Assembly: GCF_024199945.1 (NCBI RefSeq)
Contig: NZ_JANADP010000001.1
Coordinates: 8,823,001-8,887,000 of the forward strand
Length of the DNA stretch: 64,000 bases
Source: Bradyrhizobium sp. CCGUVB4N
Lineage (GTDB): Bacteria > Pseudomonadota > Alphaproteobacteria > Rhizobiales > Xanthobacteraceae
Reading direction: 5' to 3'
This document shows positions 25,248-33,638 of this stretch, one piece after another. The notes beneath the pieces are model-generated. The model ran no database searches and had not been told where the DNA came from. It was given only the letters and a program-made list of their open reading frames with translations. Made by a program: the position numbers and the translations under genes. The stretch's first letter is position 1; every line of letters starts with the position of its first letter.

Positions 25248-25389
25248 CTGGCGGACAGTTGCGCAGGAACCTGATTCGTGCCGGCGGTGGCGGGCCAAGG
25301 CGGCGCGGGATTTGCTTGGGAATTGCCTTCAAGACGCCGTCATTGCCGTATCAGTCCACCAGCGCGAGCGAGCAGAGGGACCGACCCCG

Positions 25390-25923
25390 ATGGGGCTTTC
25401 GAGATGGATGGCAAGGCCGGCTGATGGCCTCAAGGCGCTGATCGGCCTGCTGGCCGCCGCCCTTTTCCTTGCCCTGCCGAGCCCCGCCCATGCGCAGGGC
25501 GCGGTGCGCTCCGTCCATGGCGACTGGCAGATCCGCTGCGATACCCCGCCTGGCGCCCAGGCCGAGCAATGCGCCCTGATCCAGAGCGTGGTGGCGGAAG
25601 ACCGCTCCAATGCCGGCCTCACCGTGATCGTGCTCAAGACCGCCGACCAGAAGAGCCGCCTGATGCGCGTGGTCGCGCCCTTGGGCGTCCTGCTGCCCTC
25701 CGGCCTCGGGCTGAAGCTCGACAACCAGGACGTCGGCCGCGCCGGCTTCGTCCGCTGCCTGCCCAATGGCTGCGTCGCCGAGGTCGTCATGGACGACAAG
25801 CTGCTCGGCCAGCTCCGCAGCGCCAAGACCGCGACCTTCATCATCTTCGAGACGCCGGAAGAAGGCATCGGCTTCCCGCTCAGCCTGAACGGGCTCGGCG
25901 AAGGCTACGACAAGCTGCCGTAG
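25390..25923 (+). CDS. Invasion-associated locus B (IalB) family protein
   Basis: 177 residues from ATG 25390. Signal peptide ending ALPSPAHAQG; the mature protein begins AVRSVHGDWQIRCDTPPGAQ, the IalB family signature, followed by a Cys in AEQCALIQSVVAED and a pair of cysteines in GFVRCLPNGCVAEVVMDD. It is periplasmic, with probable disulphides. IalB proteins were named from Bartonella erythrocyte invasion, but rhizobia carry many and their role there is not known. Divergent from ctaC. Confidence 0.9.
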   Translation: MGLSRWMARPADGLKALIGLLAAALFLALPSPAHAQGAVRSVHGDWQIRCDTPPGAQAEQCALIQSVVAEDRSNAGLTVIVLKTADQKSRLMRVVAPLGVLLPSGLGLKLDNQDVGRAGFVRCLPNGCVAEVVMDDKLLGQLRSAKTATFIIFETPEEGIGFPLSLNGLGEGYDKLP

Positions 25924-25930
25924 GGCCCCC

Positions 25931-26218
25931 TCACACGCTATCCACGCGATAGAGTTCCGCGTCACACCAGGTGCAGCGATAAAGGCGCCCCACAGGGGGC
26001 ACCGCCATGCTCGCCGCCTTCTGGCGGCATTTCGCGCAAACGATGCCGTCTGCCGTGTCGCAGCCCGGATGGGCCGCGAGATAGGCCGCGCGCGTCGGAT
26101 AGGATGTCCAGTTACGGCGATAGATGAGCAGATTTGCGAGCAGAACCAGCGCGAGAACGGCGAAGCCGATGATCAGGCCTTGATACTGATCAAGCAATGC
26201 CAGCAGGTAATTCCACAT
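25931..26218 (-). CDS. Small membrane protein with a C-terminal zinc ribbon
   Basis: 95 residues. One membrane helix (residues ~13-33, GLIIGFAVLALVLLANLLIY) and a cytoplasmic zinc-ribbon-like tail with cysteine pairs GIVCAKCRQK and RCTWCDAELYRV plus an extra Cys in HPGCDT. The motif RRNWTSYPTRAAYLAAHP resembles other rhizobial proteins of this size, but I cannot name the family. It is convergent with the ialB-like gene, only 7 bp apart. Confidence 0.65.
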   Translation of the reverse strand: MWNYLLALLDQYQGLIIGFAVLALVLLANLLIYRRNWTSYPTRAAYLAAHPGCDTADGIVCAKCRQKAASMAVPPVGRLYRCTWCDAELYRVDSV

Positions 26219-26390
26219 GCCGAGGCTCTCGCGACGTCAGTCCGGATGAGCCATCCTGATAGACTGAAATTTTGAAAGCCGGCTTAAGGGGAAGGCGTAT
26301 CTATCGTTTCCGTAATGTGACGGCCCGCCCCTCGCGGAACTGCCGGGAAACCATTATCTTGCCTCACATCCCCCGATAATGGACGGACGC

Positions 26391-27818
26391 ATGACCAACC
26401 CTGCCACAACCTCCCTGCTCGACCGCGCCAATCTCGACCGCGACCAGGTTCGCCACGAGGTCGCGCGCGGCCTTGCCGGTGCCGACGACGGCGAATTGTT
26501 CCTGGAATACAGCCAGACCGAAGCGCTGATGTTCGACAACGGGCGGCTGAAGCAGGCGACCTACGACACCTCGCAAGGGTTTGGACTGCGCGCCGTAAAG
26601 GACGATGCGGTCGGCTATGCGCATTCCTCCGACGTGTCGCTGCCGGCGCTGATTCGCGCCGCCGACGCGGTGGCCGCCGTCCGCGGCGGCTATTCCGGCA
26701 GCTTCGCGGCCCCGCCGGCCCATACCAACGTCCGGCTTTATAGTGACGACAATCCGCTGGACGCGCCGGGCTTCGAGACCAAGGTCAAGCTGCTCGCCGA
26801 AATCGACGCTTACCTGCGCGACAAGGATCCGCGGGTGCGGCAGGTCAGCGTCAGCCTGGGTGCGACCTGGCAGGTCGTCGAGATCCTGCGGCCCGACGGC
26901 GAGAGCTATCGCGATATCCGCCCGCTGGTGCGCGTCAACGTCTCCGTCGTCGCCGGCCAGGGCGACCGCCAGGAGAGCGGCAGCAAGGGCTATGGCGGCC
27001 GCGCCGGCTATGCCGAATTCATCGAGAGCAAGAACTGGCGCGACGCCGCCGACGGCGCGCTGCGCGAGGCGCTGGTCAATCTGGAATCGATCCCCGCCCC
27101 TGCCGGCGAAATGGACGTCGTGCTCGGCGCCGGCTGGCCCGGCGTGATGCTGCACGAAGCGGTCGGTCATGGCCTCGAGGGTGACTTCAACCGCAAGAAG
27201 ACGTCTGCGTTCGCCGGCCTGATGGGCCAGCAGGTCGCGGCCAAGGGCGTCACCGTGGTCGACGACGGCACCATTGCCTCGCGCCGCGGCTCGCTGTCGA
27301 TCGACGACGAGGGCACGCCGACCAATCGCACCGTGCTGATCGAGGACGGCATCCTGGTCGGCTACATGCAGGACCGCCAGAACGCGCGGCTGATGAACAT
27401 GAAGCCGACCGGCAACGGCCGCCGCCAGGGCTATGCCCATGTGCCGATGCCGCGCATGACCAACACCTACATGCTCGCGGGCGACCGCGACCCGGCCGAG
27501 ATTCTCGCGTCGGTGAAGAACGGCGTGTTCGCCGCCAATTTCGGCGGCGGCCAGGTCGACATCACCTCGGGCAAATATGTCTTCCAGTGCACCGAGGCCT
27601 ACAAGATCGAGAACGGCAAGATCGGCGCGCCGCTGAAGGGCGCCATGCTGATCGGCAACGGGCCGACCGACCTGCATCGCATCCGCATGATCGGCAACGA
27701 TCTCGCGCTCGATACCGGCATCGGCACCTGCGGCAAGAACGGTCAGGGCGTGCCGGTCGGCGTCGGCCAGCCGTCGCTGCTGATGGAACGCATTACGGTG
27801 GGTGGAACGGGCGCATGA
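26391..27818 (+). CDS. tldD: Metalloprotease TldD
   Basis: 475 residues from ATG 26391 (an in-frame ATG at 26379 also exists). TldD with TldE (PmbA) forms a heterodimeric zinc protease that trims unfolded peptides and processes modified peptides such as microcin B17. The zinc motif HExxxH is in MLHEAVGHGLEGDFNRK, with the downstream ligand region GGGQVDITSGKYVFQCTE. The TldE partner is not in the window. Its stop overlaps the signal peptidase start (ATGA). Confidence 0.95.
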   Translation: MTNPATTSLLDRANLDRDQVRHEVARGLAGADDGELFLEYSQTEALMFDNGRLKQATYDTSQGFGLRAVKDDAVGYAHSSDVSLPALIRAADAVAAVRGGYSGSFAAPPAHTNVRLYSDDNPLDAPGFETKVKLLAEIDAYLRDKDPRVRQVSVSLGATWQVVEILRPDGESYRDIRPLVRVNVSVVAGQGDRQESGSKGYGGRAGYAEFIESKNWRDAADGALREALVNLESIPAPAGEMDVVLGAGWPGVMLHEAVGHGLEGDFNRKKTSAFAGLMGQQVAAKGVTVVDDGTIASRRGSLSIDDEGTPTNRTVLIEDGILVGYMQDRQNARLMNMKPTGNGRRQGYAHVPMPRMTNTYMLAGDRDPAEILASVKNGVFAANFGGGQVDITSGKYVFQCTEAYKIENGKIGAPLKGAMLIGNGPTDLHRIRMIGNDLALDTGIGTCGKNGQGVPVGVGQPSLLMERITVGGTGA

Positions 27819-28591
27819 GCGTTGAGAAAGTAACTGTCAGCACCAAGCGGAAGAGCAGCGGTTGGGGCGGTCAGCTGGTGCAGCTCGCCGGCATCGTCGC
27901 GGCCGTCTTCATCGCCAAGGGCGCGCTGGCCGAGCCGTTCTACGTGCCGTCGGGCTCGATGGAGCCGACGCTGCTGATCGGCGACGCCCTGCTCGCCTCG
28001 AAATTCCCCTACGGCTACGGCACCTCGTCGCTGCCGATCCAGATCAATTTGCCGGAAACCGGCCGCGTTTTCGCGGAAACGCCGAAGGCGGGCGACGTCG
28101 TCGTGTTCCGCTGGCCCGGCGACCGCTCGCAGGCCTGGGTCAAGCGCGTCGTGGGCCTCCCCGGTGACCGTATTCAGATGCGGCAGGGGCAGCTCTTCAT
28201 CAACGATCGCCCCGCCGAGCTCAAGCCGGATGGCGTTGGCGCCGCCGAGGACGACAATGGCGGCAGCGAGCCTGCCTACCGCTACATCGAGACGCTGCCG
28301 AATGGCGTCAAGCACCTGATCTTCAAGATGCGCGACAACGGTCCGCTCGACAACACGCAGGAAGTGACGGTGCCGGCCGGCCATCTGTTCGTGCTCGGCG
28401 ATAACCGCGACAACTCCGCCGACAGCCGCGTGCCGCTGCGCTCCGGCGGCGTCGGCCTGCTGCCGGTCGACAATCTCGTCGGCCGTGCCGACGCCGTGCT
28501 CGGCTCCTGGGATCTCGGCATGCGCGGCCAACCGGTGTGGACCTGGCTCTCCGGCTTCCGCCTCGCGCGGTTCTTCACCGCCGTGCACTGA
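27815..28591 (+). CDS. lepB: Signal peptidase I (S26 family)
   Basis: 258 residues from ATG 27815. A single N-terminal membrane anchor (LVQLAGIVAAVFIAKGALA) precedes the Ser/Lys catalytic dyad: Ser48 in PSGSMEPTLLIGD (box B) and Lys110 in WVKRVVGLPGDRIQ (box D); the GDNRDNSADSR box E is also present. It removes signal peptides from exported proteins. Translational coupling to tldD (4-bp overlap) links two proteolytic enzymes. Rhizobia often carry a second lepB beside rnc/era, so this may be one of two. Confidence 0.93.
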   Translation: MSVEKVTVSTKRKSSGWGGQLVQLAGIVAAVFIAKGALAEPFYVPSGSMEPTLLIGDALLASKFPYGYGTSSLPIQINLPETGRVFAETPKAGDVVVFRWPGDRSQAWVKRVVGLPGDRIQMRQGQLFINDRPAELKPDGVGAAEDDNGGSEPAYRYIETLPNGVKHLIFKMRDNGPLDNTQEVTVPAGHLFVLGDNRDNSADSRVPLRSGGVGLLPVDNLVGRADAVLGSWDLGMRGQPVWTWLSGFRLARFFTAVH

Positions 28592-28600
28592 GCCGATCTC

Positions 28601-28948
28601 ATGAACTTCGACGACGTCAGAAAATTTGCGCTGACGTGGCCGGAGGTCGAGGACGGCACCTCCTACGGCACGCCTGCGCTAAAGGTGCGCAAGAAGATGC
28701 TGGCGCGCCTGAAAGAGGACGGTGACAGTCTGGTGATGCCGGATGTCCCGATCGACGAGCGTGCGATGCTGGTCGAGAGCCAGCCGAAGATCTTCTATTT
28801 CACCGATCACTACGCTGATTATCCGATCGTGCTGATCCGCCTGTCCAAGGCGAAGCGCGCGATCGTCGAACCATTCCTGCGGCGGCGCTGGCGCACGCTG
28901 GCCTCGAAGGCGGCGCGAGCGGATTATGATGCGCGCGCGAACGCGTGA
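28601..28948 (+). CDS. MmcQ/YjbR family DNA-binding-like protein
   Basis: 115 residues. Starts MNFDDVRKFALTWPEVEDGTSYGTPALKV, the usual MmcQ/YjbR entry, with the later hallmark PKIFYFTDHYADYPIVLIRL. The fold (CyaY-like) binds double-stranded DNA in some members, but the cellular role is unclear. It is 9 bp after lepB, in the same transcription unit, and overlaps the next gene by 4 bp (GTGA). Confidence 0.87.
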   Translation: MNFDDVRKFALTWPEVEDGTSYGTPALKVRKKMLARLKEDGDSLVMPDVPIDERAMLVESQPKIFYFTDHYADYPIVLIRLSKAKRAIVEPFLRRRWRTLASKAARADYDARANA

Positions 28949-29523
28949 CGCACATGATGGATAAAGCCCGCTTCCTCGCGCTGGCGCTGAAGAACCCGGT
29001 CAACGTCGCGATCCTCGACGAACTTCATCGGATCGCGCTGCCGGATGCGTGGCTGGTGTCGGGATGTCTCGTGCAAACGGTGTGGAATGTTCTCACCGGC
29101 CGCGCCATCGATCACGGCATTGCCGACTATGACATCTTCTACTTCGACCCCGATACCTCCTGGGACGCGGAGGACTCCGTAATCCGCACACTGCAAGCCC
29201 GGCTCGGGCATCTCGACGCCAAGATCGAGATCCGCAACCAGGCGCGCGTGCATCTGTGGTACCCGGCCAAGCACGGCCTGCCCTATCCGCCATTGTCGTG
29301 CTCGACTGACGGTATCGACCGCTTCCTCACGCAGAACACACAAGTCGGCGTGAGGCGCGCTGGTGACGGGTTCGCGGTCTATGCGCCGCACGGCTTCGAT
29401 GACGTCGCAGGCCTGATTGCACGCCCCAATCCCGGCCCGAACTTCTCCGCAGCGAATTACATGACGAAAGTCGCGAGGTGGAGAGCGCTGTGGCCAGAGC
29501 TCACGGTGATTGCGGCGGAGTGA
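28945..29523 (+). CDS. Nucleotidyltransferase family protein
   Basis: 192 residues from GTG 28945 (ATG 28954 alternative). The active-site region WLVSGCLVQTVWNVLTGRAI followed by GIADYDIFYFD gives the paired aspartates of the polymerase-beta nucleotidyltransferase fold, and SCSTDGIDRFLTQNTQVGVR completes the family pattern. I match this to the COG3575/DUF925 group. The substrate is unknown. It is last of the run tldD-lepB-mmcQ and is followed by a palindromic repeat. Confidence 0.82.
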   Translation: MTHMMDKARFLALALKNPVNVAILDELHRIALPDAWLVSGCLVQTVWNVLTGRAIDHGIADYDIFYFDPDTSWDAEDSVIRTLQARLGHLDAKIEIRNQARVHLWYPAKHGLPYPPLSCSTDGIDRFLTQNTQVGVRRAGDGFAVYAPHGFDDVAGLIARPNPGPNFSAANYMTKVARWRALWPELTVIAAE

Positions 29524-29528
29524 GCTCT

Positions 29529-29652
29529 CGTAGGGTGGGCAAAGCGACTTGTCCGCCGTAGCTCGAAGAGCGAAGGCGGAAGCGTGCCCACGACCTCTCG
29601 CAATCATTGAATGATGGTGGGCACGGCGCTTTGCGCCTTTGCCCACCCTACA
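29529..29652. repeat. Intergenic inverted-repeat element (TAGGGTGGGC type)
   Basis: A perfect 15-bp terminal inverted repeat (GTAGGGTGGGCAAAG at 29530-29544, its complement at 29637-29651), nested with a second pair CGTGCCCA / TGGGCACG. From memory, this TAGGGTGGGCAAAG palindrome is abundant between genes in Bradyrhizobium. It lies between convergent genes and could also act as a transcript end. Confidence 0.65.
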
Positions 29653-29680
29653 GGACCGATGCCTTGCTACGGCACCGTGT

Positions 29681-30256
29681 CTACCGCACCACGCCCGACG
29701 TGAACCCGGCCTTCCGCCGCGGCGGCTTGATGTCTTTTTTCAGGAAACAGCGCGCTTCGCGGCCGGTATAGCCGGGACGGGCATAGGTGAAGGCGCGGCA
29801 TTTGTTGTCGGCGGTACAGGCGGCCTTGCAGGCGTCCTCGCCTTCGCCTTCCTTGAGTTCGAAATTGCGCAGGTCTCCGCCGGGGCGGTCGATCGAGGTC
29901 TCCACGCCCTCGACGCGCGGCTCGATCACGCCGGCGCCGCGGACCCCGGAGATACAGCAATTGGCGGGTTGTCGCGGCGGCACGGTATTCTTGAGCCAGC
30001 ACACCGCCGCGGCGCCGTCGATATCGGGATAGCTGAAGCTCCAGGAGCGGCACTTGCGATCGCGCTCGCAGAGCAGCGCGCAATCCTCGGGATCGCCCGA
30101 GGTGACCGGCGTGCTGAAATAATCGCCGCCGGGCCGGTCGAACGCGGTCTGGGCGCGCACAGGCGCGCTCGCAAGGGCGAGCGACAGCAGCGTGACGCAA
30201 GCCACGACGCTGGCCAAGACCTTGGCCATGACGGCAGGCAGGCGGCCCTTCCCCAT
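29681..30256 (-). CDS. Secreted protein with two PAN/apple domains
   Basis: 191 residues from ATG 30256 (ATG 30229 alternative). Signal peptide ending ASAPVRAQTA. Two related cysteine-rich modules follow: FDRPGGDYF..CALLCERDRKCRSW and IDRPGGDLRNFE..CKAACTADNKCRAF, each with ~6 cysteines and a closing WLKN/FLKK segment. This is the PAN/apple pattern, which binds proteins or carbohydrates. It is probably periplasmic or exported and disulphide-bonded. The substrate partner is unknown. It stands alone, convergent with the repeat on its left. Confidence 0.85.
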   Translation of the reverse strand: MGKGRLPAVMAKVLASVVACVTLLSLALASAPVRAQTAFDRPGGDYFSTPVTSGDPEDCALLCERDRKCRSWSFSYPDIDGAAAVCWLKNTVPPRQPANCCISGVRGAGVIEPRVEGVETSIDRPGGDLRNFELKEGEGEDACKAACTADNKCRAFTYARPGYTGREARCFLKKDIKPPRRKAGFTSGVVR

Positions 30257-30390
30257 CGGAACAGCTTTCGAGTTATTGACGGCGCTCAGGTTTTTCGGCC
30301 GGTCATTTGATCGCCGCAAACCTGTATGGGCGATGAACGGCCTAAATCCTGGTCGTTGGCCTATTTGCCTAGAGCGGGAGGGAGATGGCT

Positions 30391-31761
30391 CTAGAACGCG
30401 TATTCCGCGTAGGCCGGTTCCACCGAGCCCTTCCAGGCGCCGTTGAATTTCTCGAGCATCTCCTCGGCCGGGGTCCGGCCGGAATCGATGATACGGTCGA
30501 GCGGCTCCAGATGCCGGGTCTCGTCGCGACCGATCGCGTCGATGCGGCCGCGGCGACGCAGGCCCGCATGGGCCAGAACAAGGCACTCCTTGGCGATCTC
30601 GAACAGATAGCGGTCCTTGATCCGTGACTTGAAGCCGAACCGCGGCACGTCGTCGCGCAGGGCCTGACGCTCGGGCGCGGTCCAGTGCTTCACCAGGTCC
30701 CAGGCGGCGTCGAGCGATACGTCATCATAGAGCAGCCCGGCCCAGAACGCGGACAGCGCCGGCAGGCGGCCCCACGGGCCGCCGTCGGAGCCGCGCATCT
30801 CGAGATAGCGCTTGAGCCGCACTTCCGGGAAAATCGTCGACAGATGGTTGGCCCAGTCCGACAGGGTGGGACGCTCGCCGGGCAGATTGTTGTTGCGGCC
30901 GTCGAAGAAGGCGCGGAACGAGGAGCCCGACACGTCGATATAATCGTCGCCGCGCTTGACGAAATACATGGGCACGTCGAGCGCGTAGTCGACATAGCGC
31001 TCGAAGCCCATACCGTCCTCGAACGCCCACGGCATCATGCCGGAGCGCGCATTGTCGGTGTCGCGCCAGATCTCGGAGCGGAACGACAGAAAGCCGTTCG
31101 GCTTGCCTTCGGTGAAGGGCGAGTTGGCGAACAGCGCGGTTGCGACCGGCTGCAGCGCCAGCGAGACGCGCAGCTTCTTGACCATGTCGGCTTCGGACGA
31201 GAAGTCGAGATTGGTCTGCACCGTGCAGGTCCGGTACATCATGTCGAGGCCGTATTGGCCGACCTTCGGCATGTAATTGGTCATGATCTTGTAGCGGCCC
31301 TTCGGCATCACCGGGATGTCGGCCCGCGACCAGGACGGCGTCATGCCGAGCCCGAGAAAACCGATGCCGAGCGGGGTCGCGATCTCGCGCACCTGCGCCA
31401 GATGCGCCATCAGCTCGCTCTGGGTCTGGTGCACGTTCTCGACCGGTGCGCCCGAGAGCTCGAACTGTCCGCCGGGCTCCAACGAGATCGCGCCGCCGCC
31501 GGTGACATCGTAGAGGCCGATGATGTTGCCCTTCTCCATGATCGGCTCCCAGCCGAGCAGGAGCTTCATGCCTTCGAGCAGTGCGCCGATGCCGCGCGCG
31601 CCCTCATAGGGCACCGGACGGTGGCCCTCGAGCGTGAACGGCGTCTTCTCGTGCTCGGTGCCCATCCGCCATTCGGACGGCGGCTTGCAGCCGGCCTCGA
31701 ACCACGCGACGAGCTCGTCGCGCGATTGCAGCGGCGTCATATCGATCTGGTCTCGCGCCAT
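30391..31761 (-). CDS. gshA: Glutamate-cysteine ligase, plant/alphaproteobacterial type
   Basis: 456 residues. First step of glutathione synthesis: ATP-dependent joining of glutamate and cysteine. Family motifs include RMGTEHEKTPF, GGAISLEPGGQFELSGAP, MYRTCTVQTNLDFSSE and the late MRGSDGGPWGRLPALSAFW. This class (GCS2, resembling plant GSH1) is typical of rhizobia and differs from enterobacterial GshA. The neighbouring MarR/GST pair on its right uses the product, glutathione. Confidence 0.96.
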   Translation of the reverse strand: MARDQIDMTPLQSRDELVAWFEAGCKPPSEWRMGTEHEKTPFTLEGHRPVPYEGARGIGALLEGMKLLLGWEPIMEKGNIIGLYDVTGGGAISLEPGGQFELSGAPVENVHQTQSELMAHLAQVREIATPLGIGFLGLGMTPSWSRADIPVMPKGRYKIMTNYMPKVGQYGLDMMYRTCTVQTNLDFSSEADMVKKLRVSLALQPVATALFANSPFTEGKPNGFLSFRSEIWRDTDNARSGMMPWAFEDGMGFERYVDYALDVPMYFVKRGDDYIDVSGSSFRAFFDGRNNNLPGERPTLSDWANHLSTIFPEVRLKRYLEMRGSDGGPWGRLPALSAFWAGLLYDDVSLDAAWDLVKHWTAPERQALRDDVPRFGFKSRIKDRYLFEIAKECLVLAHAGLRRRGRIDAIGRDETRHLEPLDRIIDSGRTPAEEMLEKFNGAWKGSVEPAYAEYAF

Positions 31762-31862
31762 ATCAAACTCTAATCAAAAGGGCGCTTCGATCGAAGGCGC
31801 GCGGGTGACGGGGACGGTCCGCGAACCCATCGGGTCCACGGACGAGCTGGTGTGCCGCGCGG

Positions 31863-32360
31863 TCATCGCGACGGCGAAGTTTCGTTGACGTTGACGGCCG
31901 GCGGCAGCTTCATCTCACCGCACGAGCAACCCAGGCGGTCGAGCAGACCGCTGAGCTTGACGGCATCGGCATCGGACAGTTTCGAGCCGACATATTTCTC
32001 GATTGCGGCCGAATAGGCCCCCCACATCCGCTTCTGCAACTCGCGGCCGGCCTCCGTGATCTCGACGAATTGGCCGCGCTTGTCGATCTTGCATTCGCGC
32101 CGGCAGGCGAGCCCCTCATCGACCAGCCGGTCGATCAGGCGCGAGGTGGAGTATTGCGGGATCAGCATTTGCCGCTCGAGTTCCACCGGGCGCAGCTCAC
32201 CGCTCGGTGCGCGCGACAATTCGAGCAACGCGTCGTACCACGCCAGGGGCGGGAACCCGGCCTTCTTCAGGTCCTGCTCGACGCAGTCGAGCACACGGCT
32301 CTGCACCCGCATCAGGCGGATCCAGGCACTGGTTGCCTCGGTCGATGGTTTGCGTTTCAT
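31863..32360 (-). CDS. MarR family transcriptional regulator
   Basis: 165 residues from ATG 32360. The winged helix is visible in PLAWYDALLELSRAPSGELR, LERQMLIPQYSTSRLIDRLV and the wing CKIDKRGQFVEITEAGREL. The C-terminus holds a Cys pair (RLGCSCGEMKLPP), a possible redox or electrophile sensor. It is divergent from a glutathione S-transferase, with two palindromic sites between them, so it most likely represses both genes until an electrophile or oxidant is bound. Confidence 0.9.
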   Translation of the reverse strand: MKRKPSTEATSAWIRLMRVQSRVLDCVEQDLKKAGFPPLAWYDALLELSRAPSGELRPVELERQMLIPQYSTSRLIDRLVDEGLACRRECKIDKRGQFVEITEAGRELQKRMWGAYSAAIEKYVGSKLSDADAVKLSGLLDRLGCSCGEMKLPPAVNVNETSPSR

Positions 32361-32400
32361 GGTCCCGCTCAAGCTCGTCGTCCGCTTCTTACCCCACTCG

Positions 32401-32440
32401 ATGCACCTGCATCAATCTTGACTATTGCATGCAGGTGCAT
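32401..32440. promoter_or_regulatory. Double palindromic operator of the MarR/GST pair
   Basis: Two 12-bp sites, ATGCACCTGCAT (32401-32412) and ATGCAGGTGCAT (32429-32440). Each is itself a palindrome (ATGCA-NN-TGCAT) and the two are exact reverse complements, 28 bp centre to centre. A TTGACT -35 box facing the GST gene (32419-32424) lies between them, so bound regulator would block it. Confidence 0.7.
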
Positions 32441-32486
32441 GTAGGCGTTCTTTCGCCCCAACCAAGCGTCAAGAGGAGGAAATTCC

Positions 32487-33101
32487 ATGAAACTGTATTA
32501 CTCGCCCGGCGCCTGCTCGCTGTCCCCCCATATCGCGCTTCTCGAAGCCGACCTTCCCTACGAGCTGGTCAAGGTCGATATCCGGGCCAAGAAGCTCGAG
32601 AACGGTGAAGACTATCTGAAGGTCAATCCGAAGGGTCAGGTCCCCGCGCTGGGCCTCGACAGTGGTGAGATCGTGACCGAAGGCCCGGTCATTGTCCAGA
32701 TGATCGCCGACAAGGCCCCGGCGAAGGCGCTGGCGCCCGCACGCGACAGTTCCGAGCGCTACAAGCTGCTCGAATGGCTGAACTTCCTCACCTCCGAGGT
32801 GCACAAGAGCTTTGGCCCGCTGTTCGCACCGGCCCTGAACGACGACGCCAAGGCGTTCTTCAAGGACCGCGTCATGGGCAAGCTAAAGCACATCGACAGC
32901 GAGCTCGCCGGCCGCGACTACCTGATGGGCAAGCAGTTCTCGGTCGCCGACGGCTATCTCTTCACGATGCTGACCTGGGGTGACCGGATGAAGTTCGACC
33001 TCTCGGCGATGCCAAACCTCACCGCCTACAAGGCCCGCGTCGCCGCACGGCCGAAGGTGCAGGAGGCCTTGAAGAAGGAAGGGCTGGCGCAGGCCGCCTG
33101 A
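32487..33101 (+). CDS. gst: Glutathione S-transferase, beta class
   Basis: 204 residues; AGGAGG lies 9 bases before the ATG. The N-terminal thioredoxin-like domain starts KLYYSPGACSLSPHIALLEA, with Cys10, the residue that marks beta-class bacterial GSTs, and includes NPKGQVPALGLDSGE and the glutathione gamma-Glu binding EGPVIVQMIAD. The all-helical domain follows from ~90 with the N-capping SVADGYLFTMLTW. It detoxifies electrophiles with glutathione. Controlled, by position, by the divergent MarR regulator. Confidence 0.95.
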   Translation: MKLYYSPGACSLSPHIALLEADLPYELVKVDIRAKKLENGEDYLKVNPKGQVPALGLDSGEIVTEGPVIVQMIADKAPAKALAPARDSSERYKLLEWLNFLTSEVHKSFGPLFAPALNDDAKAFFKDRVMGKLKHIDSELAGRDYLMGKQFSVADGYLFTMLTWGDRMKFDLSAMPNLTAYKARVAARPKVQEALKKEGLAQAA

Positions 33102-33125
33102 CCGCTCGCAACATGCAGCAAGCCA

Positions 33126-33155
33126 AAAGGCCGGATCGACGATCCGGCCTTTCTC
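33126..33155 (+). terminator. Rho-independent terminator after gst
   Basis: A perfect 12-bp stem AAAGGCCGGATC / GATCCGGCCTTT, loop GAC, followed by TTCTCGTT. A near-identical stem terminates the fad operon at 34042, so this looks like a reused terminator sequence. Confidence 0.8.
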
Positions 33156-33323
33156 GTTGGTCGTCAGGCGACAGCGGCGCAGAACCCTCTCGCCGGACTA
33201 TCGTACCTCTTATTAGACTTATGAACTACTGTTCGCAGAATGTAAGTGGTGCTGTCTTGTCAGTACCCGCAAAGCGGGCGAGCTTGGCGTGATTGATTGA
33301 ATAATTTTTGACTCGTATCGGGG

Positions 33324-33638
33324 TTGAACTTGACGATTGCCTTCGTCCTGATCGTTGCGAGCGTATTGGTAGGAATAGCGACAGGTTTTTTTTTCAGGAT
33401 CTGGGCGCTGGTCGTGCTTTCGCCCTTCATCGCGATATTCGCGGCGATCGTTCTTCGCGCTTACGGATTCGGAATGATGCCGGGCGTGGCCGTCGTTGCC
33501 ATCTGTCTTGCCGTCTCCCAGCTCGCCTACTTCGCGACGACCTATCTGCGCTACGCGCGCGACATCTCACCGCATGACGAAATCGACGGCGAGCCAGGCG
33601 AGATAGGCGAGAAGAAAATCCGCCCCGAGCACAAGTAG
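33324..33638 (+). CDS. Small membrane protein, unknown function
   Basis: 104 residues if the TTG at 33324 is the start (TTG 33330 also possible; no ATG until mid-protein). Three hydrophobic helices (IAFVLIVASVLVGIATGFFF, VVLSPFIAIFAAIVLRAYGF, PGVAVVAICLAVSQLAYFAT) and a charged C-terminal tail. No family recognised. Its 3' end overlaps a convergent small frame by 72 bp. Confidence 0.55.
   Translation: MNLTIAFVLIVASVLVGIATGFFFRIWALVVLSPFIAIFAAIVLRAYGFGMMPGVAVVAICLAVSQLAYFATTYLRYARDISPHDEIDGEPGEIGEKKIRPEHK

Larger units (their letters stand above)
24951..25389. other. 439-bp divergent control region between ctaC and the ialB-like gene
   Basis: Less GC-rich than the flanking genes. It holds a FixK/FNR-like 14-mer at 25116 and a TTGACA promoter box at 25220 facing the ialB-like gene. 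No coding gene is convincing; the frame running through to ialB from 25210 is not protein-like before 25390. Confidence 0.5.
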
